From contig JAFZPX010000053.1 of assembly GCA_017552455.1 (NCBI GenBank), forward strand, positions 89,320 through 153,319: DNA of 64,000 bases, in the 5' to 3' direction. The position numbers were made by a program, and so were the translations under genes. The notes under the pieces are model-generated. The model searched no databases. It was not told where the DNA came from and worked only from the letters and a program-made list of their open reading frames with translations. How positions within the stretch are numbered: the first letter of the stretch is position 1; every line of letters begins with the position of its first letter. Positions 59,628-64,000 of this stretch are shown here, in pieces. The stretch is from Clostridiales bacterium (GTDB taxonomy: Bacteria; Bacillota; Clostridia; Saccharofermentanales; Saccharofermentanaceae).

Positions 59628-60742
59628 CCTACGAATCCTCCCATGATGATTCCTGTGATGAATCTGGCGATCACAGCACAGACAGCAAGAGCGACAGAGA
59701 AGAACATCGTCTGCTTAACCTTACTTACCGGAGCCTTACCTGCGACTTCGCCGGTCTGACCGTTCATCGCAAAGTAGTAAGACTTTCCAAGATACTTGTA
59801 CTGCATGAACCATACAGGCAGCAGTGCGTATTCAGCTTTGATATCGTGGTACTTCGTTGAATTAGTCGTTAACTTATATGAATCGTATCTTTTGACCTTG
59901 CTCTTTATCTCATTATCGAGATACTCCTTGGCGCGCTCGGCAGCACGCTTACGAAGGTCCTCCTCCGACTGATCATATCTGTCGGCAAAGAATCCAGGAA
60001 GATACTTATAGTCGTACTTAACAAGACCTGAATACTTGAAGGGCTCTATCGCCTCCATGAGTGCATCATCGATACGCGTCTCGCCGTCAAGCGGGATCTT
60101 CTCCCACTTAACTTCTCCGTCGATCTTGAAGTCATAATCTCTTATGTAAGTGTAGTTACCGGAGCTTGTCGATGTAGTTCCCGTACCGGCTACGTTAACA
60201 TCACCTGTCACATCAAAAAGCCAGAAAGGTACATAGAGACCGGTAAGCTTACCTATATTCTCTTTACTTACGAACTTAACAGGCGTGTACTTACCGCCCT
60301 TGCACCATCTTAAGAAAGCCTGCTCAGCTGATTCTCTGCTGTACTGGAACGGGATGATGTACTTAGGCGTAAATTCACCGTTAAGTCTCTGTCCGATAAG
60401 AGCGGGAGAGCCGCAGAAGGGACAGAAGGAAGCGGATGTGGATGAATCAGAAAGTATCTTTCCGCCGCAGGAATTACATACGAATTCCACGTTGTCGGAA
60501 GAATGCTCAGCGGCATCTTCGATAGCTTCGAGATGCTCGAGATTCTGCTGTTCCATCGGCTTAGGTTCTTCATCAGCCTTTGGCTCGACGGGCTTGCTTT
60601 CAGCCATCATCTCATCTACTGCTTTGGACTCGACTTCATCGAGTGCGAATGTGCCTCCACAGAAGGGGCACTGGAGTTTCTGAGCTCCTGCCGAGAACTT
60701 GAGATTGGCGGCACAATGCGGACATTTGATCGTATCTGCCAT
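59624..60742 (-). CDS. TFIIB-type zinc-ribbon membrane protein
   Basis: A 372-residue protein. Two zinc ribbons come first (CPHC plus CPFC at about 7-30; CNSC plus CPFC at about 91-112), separated by an acidic linker. After that come a conserved beta-region (GLYVPFWLFDVTGDVNVAG), a long middle, and one C-terminal membrane span near 345-365. Proteins of this layout are often called TFIIB-type zinc-ribbon proteins and commonly sit next to TPM proteins, as here. Start ATG has AAGGGAGC 6 bases before it. Head of a four-gene operon. Confidence 0.85.
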   Translation of the reverse strand: MADTIKCPHCAANLKFSAGAQKLQCPFCGGTFALDEVESKAVDEMMAESKPVEPKADEEPKPMEQQNLEHLEAIEDAAEHSSDNVEFVCNSCGGKILSDSSTSASFCPFCGSPALIGQRLNGEFTPKYIIPFQYSRESAEQAFLRWCKGGKYTPVKFVSKENIGKLTGLYVPFWLFDVTGDVNVAGTGTTSTSSGNYTYIRDYDFKIDGEVKWEKIPLDGETRIDDALMEAIEPFKYSGLVKYDYKYLPGFFADRYDQSEEDLRKRAAERAKEYLDNEIKSKVKRYDSYKLTTNSTKYHDIKAEYALLPVWFMQYKYLGKSYYFAMNGQTGEVAGKAPVSKVKQTMFFSVALAVCAVIARFITGIIMGGFVG

Positions 60743-60861
60743 AGATATGCTCCCTTAAGAAAAATCAACACTAATCTTACATTAAAACCATAAATACTTC
60801 TACAAGTTCTCAAATATACGTTATATAATGTGCGAGTCTATATATCGAATGTGGGATAACT

Positions 60862-63021
60862 ATGAAAAGACTTAAGATAACAGCGGTTTTATTGGCATTC
60901 ATTCTCATCACAAACGCCTGCTCAGATACATTAAGAAGAGCACACGACTATGACGATGAGGAAGAGACTGAGACTGAAGAAACGGAAGATGACGGCATAA
61001 CTTCTGATCTTCCTGAAGCAAGTGAACCGCTGTCAGAGGAGATTCTTGAAGGCACATGGGTGACCGATACAGGAATGCTATGCTCCTTCGACTTCGAGGA
61101 TAATACATTCACAGACAGCTACGGCGTCGATTACGACATCCTCGAGGTAAACGATGACAGCATCGAAGTTTGTCTTAAGCTCGCCCGTGGCATCTACGAT
61201 ATGGCGACTCTCGCCATCCCCATTGGCGATAACTTAACCATTGAAGCTTCATACTGTGACGGGGAACTTTATATCCTTGATAACGTCGCTCATAACCTTG
61301 ATTCAGATGAAGGTCAGGAATTCTCAGAGAGACTCCAAGACAGGCTTTCAGGAAGCACACTGGTGCTGGATATGGGCACGAGCCTTTACTTCGACAGTGA
61401 TCTTAACTCCATGACAGTAATATCAGCGTACGGCAGTGAGTCTGCGGATATGGAGTTTACCGGCTACTCCGTGATAGTAACGTCAGATACCTCATATGAG
61501 ATGAATCTGTGGCTCTACGGGGACGATGTAGTAATCATAGGAGCCGGAGAAGTCTCTTATGCAACTAATCCTGCACTTGATATGCCTGCACGTTTCCTCT
61601 ACTACGACAGAGCTACAGAGTATATCGAGTTGCTCGATTTCACTTCCCGTTCCCCTGCCGGCACAGCCACGCTCGAGACAAGCTCCTATGCTGCCAATAT
61701 CGCTATCGATGACGGCACTTTCGTTCAGTTTGAAAGACAGCCGGGTGTCTATGTGAATGAAGAAGTAATGTATCAGTACTCGAACGATACCGTCGACAAC
61801 ACGTCTTACCTCATCGATATGAGATCTCCTTTCGCGGCAGAGCTTTTAAGAAGAGCAGAAGTGCTCGATCTTGATGAAGGTGAACTTGCCGAGCGCAGAA
61901 TAGATTTTGAAGAAGGCTATGTTACGGTCGAGCTTTACGATAACCAGTGGCCCGGCGAATTCGTAAGTGTCTACTCCACCACGGAAGAAGACGATACTGT
62001 AGGCAACGACGAGTGGTCTGCCGAGGCTCTTTCCGGGTACTTTGGTGTGCTTCTCACGGGTACGGATTCCACGGAAGAGCATCCTAGTGTAAGGGTATTT
62101 TTCGAGTATGATGGAGAGCCTGAAGAGAACCTCGGTATATGGTCCATGAATAACGGAACTTTCTCCACGCCGGTGATGCTGGAGACGACGTTCGAGGACG
62201 GCTACGCGTATGCGGATGTGCCGAATTCTGCGGTGTATTTCTTCGGTACTGTGGATGCGGCGGCGCAGCTTACGCAGGAGAGCTTCTTTGATACCGATCC
62301 GCAGGACACGATCTTCGGAAGGATCCCCGAGTATGAAGACATCCTCTCTTTGGTCGACATGGAGTACATAACGGAGAGCTGCAACAGTGTCTTCATTGTA
62401 GACAGTGCGGAGGACCTCGCTTCCCTCACCTACTATGTCAACGCGTTCCCGAGAGAATACGATGATAATGTCTTCGTCTATGTAGACCTTATCGCGGATA
62501 TCGATATCTCGGATTATCAGTGGGTGCCGCTCGGCGAGGATAATGAGCTTGGATTCAGGCAGTTCTCGGGTATCTTCGCGGGCAACGGGCACACGATATC
62601 GGGACTTACCATCGACAACAACAATGATCATAACGGCTTCTTCGGGGATATCTATTTCTCGACGGTTATCGGTCTTAGCATAGAGGATGCGTATATCACG
62701 GGTCCCAACTCGGCGCTGTTCGCATGTGACCTGAGTACGACGGATTTCTATGACTGTCACGCACAGGGCGAGCTTCCGAATAACTTCTCTTCCGGATCAA
62801 GCCTCTTCCATGACAATGCCGAGTACGGCAATAACGGTTTCATGGACTGCAGCATCACGGTTGTTAACGGAAGCGGCGAAGAAACTTCGGAGGAATTTAC
62901 GATCAATCTGCCTCAGGAAGGATCGTGGAATGAGCTCTATGCTCTGTTCTGCCCTAACGATAACGGAAACTACGTTTATGACACCGATTATTTCTTCGGA
63001 GATGACGTTCCCTGGGACTAA
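60862..63021 (+). CDS. Acidic lipoprotein with GLUG-like segment
   Basis: A 719-residue lipoprotein: signal with lipobox LITNAC (C20), then a strongly acidic stretch (DDEEETETEETEDD) and about 680 residues of beta-rich, mostly acidic sequence. Near residues 565-600 is FSGIFAGNGHTISGLTIDNN, which fits a GLUG-type motif of surface proteins. No enzyme motif seen. A weak ribosome site (GGGATAACT) precedes the ATG; TTATATAATGTG some 40 bases upstream may be its promoter. The FecR-type gene follows after a structured 110-base leader. Confidence 0.72.
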   Translation: MKRLKITAVLLAFILITNACSDTLRRAHDYDDEEETETEETEDDGITSDLPEASEPLSEEILEGTWVTDTGMLCSFDFEDNTFTDSYGVDYDILEVNDDSIEVCLKLARGIYDMATLAIPIGDNLTIEASYCDGELYILDNVAHNLDSDEGQEFSERLQDRLSGSTLVLDMGTSLYFDSDLNSMTVISAYGSESADMEFTGYSVIVTSDTSYEMNLWLYGDDVVIIGAGEVSYATNPALDMPARFLYYDRATEYIELLDFTSRSPAGTATLETSSYAANIAIDDGTFVQFERQPGVYVNEEVMYQYSNDTVDNTSYLIDMRSPFAAELLRRAEVLDLDEGELAERRIDFEEGYVTVELYDNQWPGEFVSVYSTTEEDDTVGNDEWSAEALSGYFGVLLTGTDSTEEHPSVRVFFEYDGEPEENLGIWSMNNGTFSTPVMLETTFEDGYAYADVPNSAVYFFGTVDAAAQLTQESFFDTDPQDTIFGRIPEYEDILSLVDMEYITESCNSVFIVDSAEDLASLTYYVNAFPREYDDNVFVYVDLIADIDISDYQWVPLGEDNELGFRQFSGIFAGNGHTISGLTIDNNNDHNGFFGDIYFSTVIGLSIEDAYITGPNSALFACDLSTTDFYDCHAQGELPNNFSSGSSLFHDNAEYGNNGFMDCSITVVNGSGEETSEEFTINLPQEGSWNELYALFCPNDNGNYVYDTDYFFGDDVPWD

Positions 63022-63043
63022 AATCTTCTTGATTATATAATGT

Positions 63044-63120
63044 GCCTCACTTATAATTATTTGGTGAGGGTACTGTTCTGATTCTCTCACCGGAAGGCAA
63101 TTGGAGAAAACTAAGAACAG
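63044..63120 (+). promoter_or_regulatory. Structured leader with competing hairpins before the FecR-type gene
   Basis: The segment GGTGAGGG (63063-63070) can pair with CCTCAC (63045-63050) or with CTCTCACC (63084-63091), so the two hairpins exclude each other. CTGTTCT (63073-63079) also pairs with AGAACAG (63114-63120), just before AGAGGA and the ATG. TTATATAATGTG at about 63033-63044, like that before 60862, may be the -10 region. A switch-like leader is possible; I do not recognise a riboswitch class. Confidence 0.4.
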
Positions 63121-63131
63121 AGGAACATTTT

Positions 63132-64000
63132 ATGAAGAATCTTGTAAAGAAGTGGACAGAACTGTCAAAGCTTTGGAAGATCCTCTCTATCTCGATTCCA
63201 GTAGTTGTTATCGTCGCAGTTATCGTGGTCGTTGTTCTGCTTAACAGCGGAATTCGTGCTACCTCGATGCGACTTCTTCGCATGGAAGGAATCGTGACTC
63301 TTGAGGACATCAACGGCAACGAGAAGGCGATAGTTGAGAACATGAGGTTCGCGAACGGCGATGCATTAAGCACAGGCGCAGACAGCCTTGCTTCCATCGC
63401 ACTCGACGAGCATAAGATCGTTACTCTCGATGAGAACAGCCGTGCACAGTTCAACAGATCAGGCAATGCATTGGAACTTGACCTTACAGCAGGCGGCGTC
63501 TTCTTCGAGGTAAACAAGCCTCTTGAAGAAGATGAGTCGTTCGACATCGTAACGTCGACCATGACTGTAGGTATCAGAGGTACATCAGGATATGTAAGCG
63601 TCGACACAGACGGCATTGCCACACTCATCCTTACATCAGGTCATGTACACATCATGGGAATTAACCCTACAACAGGCGAGACAAAGCAGCTCGACGTTAA
63701 TCCCGGTGACAGAGTAAGAGTATACCTGTTCAACGACAGAGCAGTCGGAAGCGTTGACTTCGTTCTTGATGAGCTTACTGAGGAAGATCTCAATGCATTC
63801 ATCTTAAGCCAGCTCGGCGAGAACCAGACACTTCGTATCACTGTATGTACAGCAACAGGCTGGTCAGAGGATCTCATCCTTGAACTCGGCGGTTATTCTG
63901 TAACTGTTGAAGACGAGACAACTGAGACAAGTGAGGTAACAAATACACCTACACCTGAGCCTACAGAGGCTCCTGAGGACACGAATACACCGACGCCGAC
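63132..64000 (+). CDS. FecR-domain membrane protein (3' end beyond window)
   Basis: About 289 residues visible. A basic N-terminus, one membrane span (residues about 17-39) and a FecR-type domain (about 50-180: RMEGIVTLEDINGNEKAIVE, STMTVGIRGTSGYVSV, where the VRGT-like turn is usual) are followed by a helical region and a Thr/Pro/Glu-rich linker (TPTPEPTEAPEDTNTPTPT) that runs off the edge. FecR domains outside iron systems act as extracellular beta modules, often before surface-anchored parts. AGAGGA lies before the ATG. It follows the acidic lipoprotein gene; both look like envelope proteins. Confidence 0.83.
   Translation, partial: MKNLVKKWTELSKLWKILSISIPVVVIVAVIVVVVLLNSGIRATSMRLLRMEGIVTLEDINGNEKAIVENMRFANGDALSTGADSLASIALDEHKIVTLDENSRAQFNRSGNALELDLTAGGVFFEVNKPLEEDESFDIVTSTMTVGIRGTSGYVSVDTDGIATLILTSGHVHIMGINPTTGETKQLDVNPGDRVRVYLFNDRAVGSVDFVLDELTEEDLNAFILSQLGENQTLRITVCTATGWSEDLILELGGYSVTVEDETTETSEVTNTPTPEPTEAPEDTNTPTP

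Noticed and set aside
61846..62760. 304-codon open frame on the minus strand inside the acidic lipoprotein gene
   Set aside because: It mirrors the coding strand, encodes an Arg/Ile-rich chain with no domain, and has no ribosome site. The plus-strand gene has a lipobox and consistent beta-type sequence.

Overview
This window looks like chromosomal DNA from a fermentative, anaerobic member of the Clostridia (Bacillota). The signs are a pta-ackA acetate pair, TmcAL, an ECF-type S component, a PcrA-type helicase, strong AGGAGG-like ribosome binding sites, an NHLM-type peptide exporter, DUF4214 and cohesin-like surface proteins, and a YidC of the Gram-positive layout. Rumen or gut Clostridia would fit, but I cannot place the genus from sequence alone. 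I see no phage, insertion sequence, CRISPR array, rRNA or tRNA gene.

Positions 1-32553 hold 24 minus-strand genes packed with no gap above about 29 bases. In transcription order: pcrA, a dGTPase-like HD protein, a YfbR-like HD nucleotidase, a glucosaminidase and a cohesin/cadherin-like surface protein, GtrA, folC, a TQ-tailed membrane protein, thrC, carB, a membrane diguanylate cyclase, an AgcS amino-acid symporter, an A24 prepilin peptidase and prfC. They run straight into a surface-polysaccharide cluster: a polymerase-like membrane protein fused to a solute-binding-protein domain, an Alg14/Alg13-type split glycosyltransferase, two GT2 glycosyltransferases, a methyltransferase, a pyruvyl transferase, a flippase, an iron-sulfur F420-dehydrogenase-like protein fused to a hexapeptide acyltransferase, and an epimerase cut by the window edge.

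Positions 32653-41684 hold small units: an ECF S component with an unknown protein, pta-ackA, a GH8-like membrane-anchored protein, tmcAL, rpsT, a TrmH-type methyltransferase, a REC-PAS-GGDEF protein and a DUF4870-type protein. Several genes here have a TATAAT-like -10 box only 6-9 bases before the ATG and no Shine-Dalgarno, which suggests leaderless mRNAs.

Positions 41769-47108 form a plus-strand operon of four genes, each overlapping the next by 4 bases: a PlsC-like acyltransferase, a YidC/Oxa1-like domain fused to an alkaline-phosphatase-superfamily (sulfatase/LTA-synthase type) domain, an EamA permease and a zinc-ribbon DUF4190-type protein. I infer an envelope lipid or polymer modification unit. 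A DUF4214 surface protein and two membrane proteins (Pr6Pr-like and YwaF-like) surround two 61-bp tandem palindromic repeats between divergent promoters.

Positions 49718-54577 encode an NHLM-type exporter (C39 peptidase-ABC, second ABC, very short membrane-fusion protein) without a visible precursor. An MFS transporter follows, then a four-gene minus-strand operon (zinc-ribbon membrane protein, TPM-domain protein, metallophosphoesterase, DUF975/CmpB-like membrane protein). The window ends with an acidic lipoprotein and a FecR-domain protein that continues past the edge.
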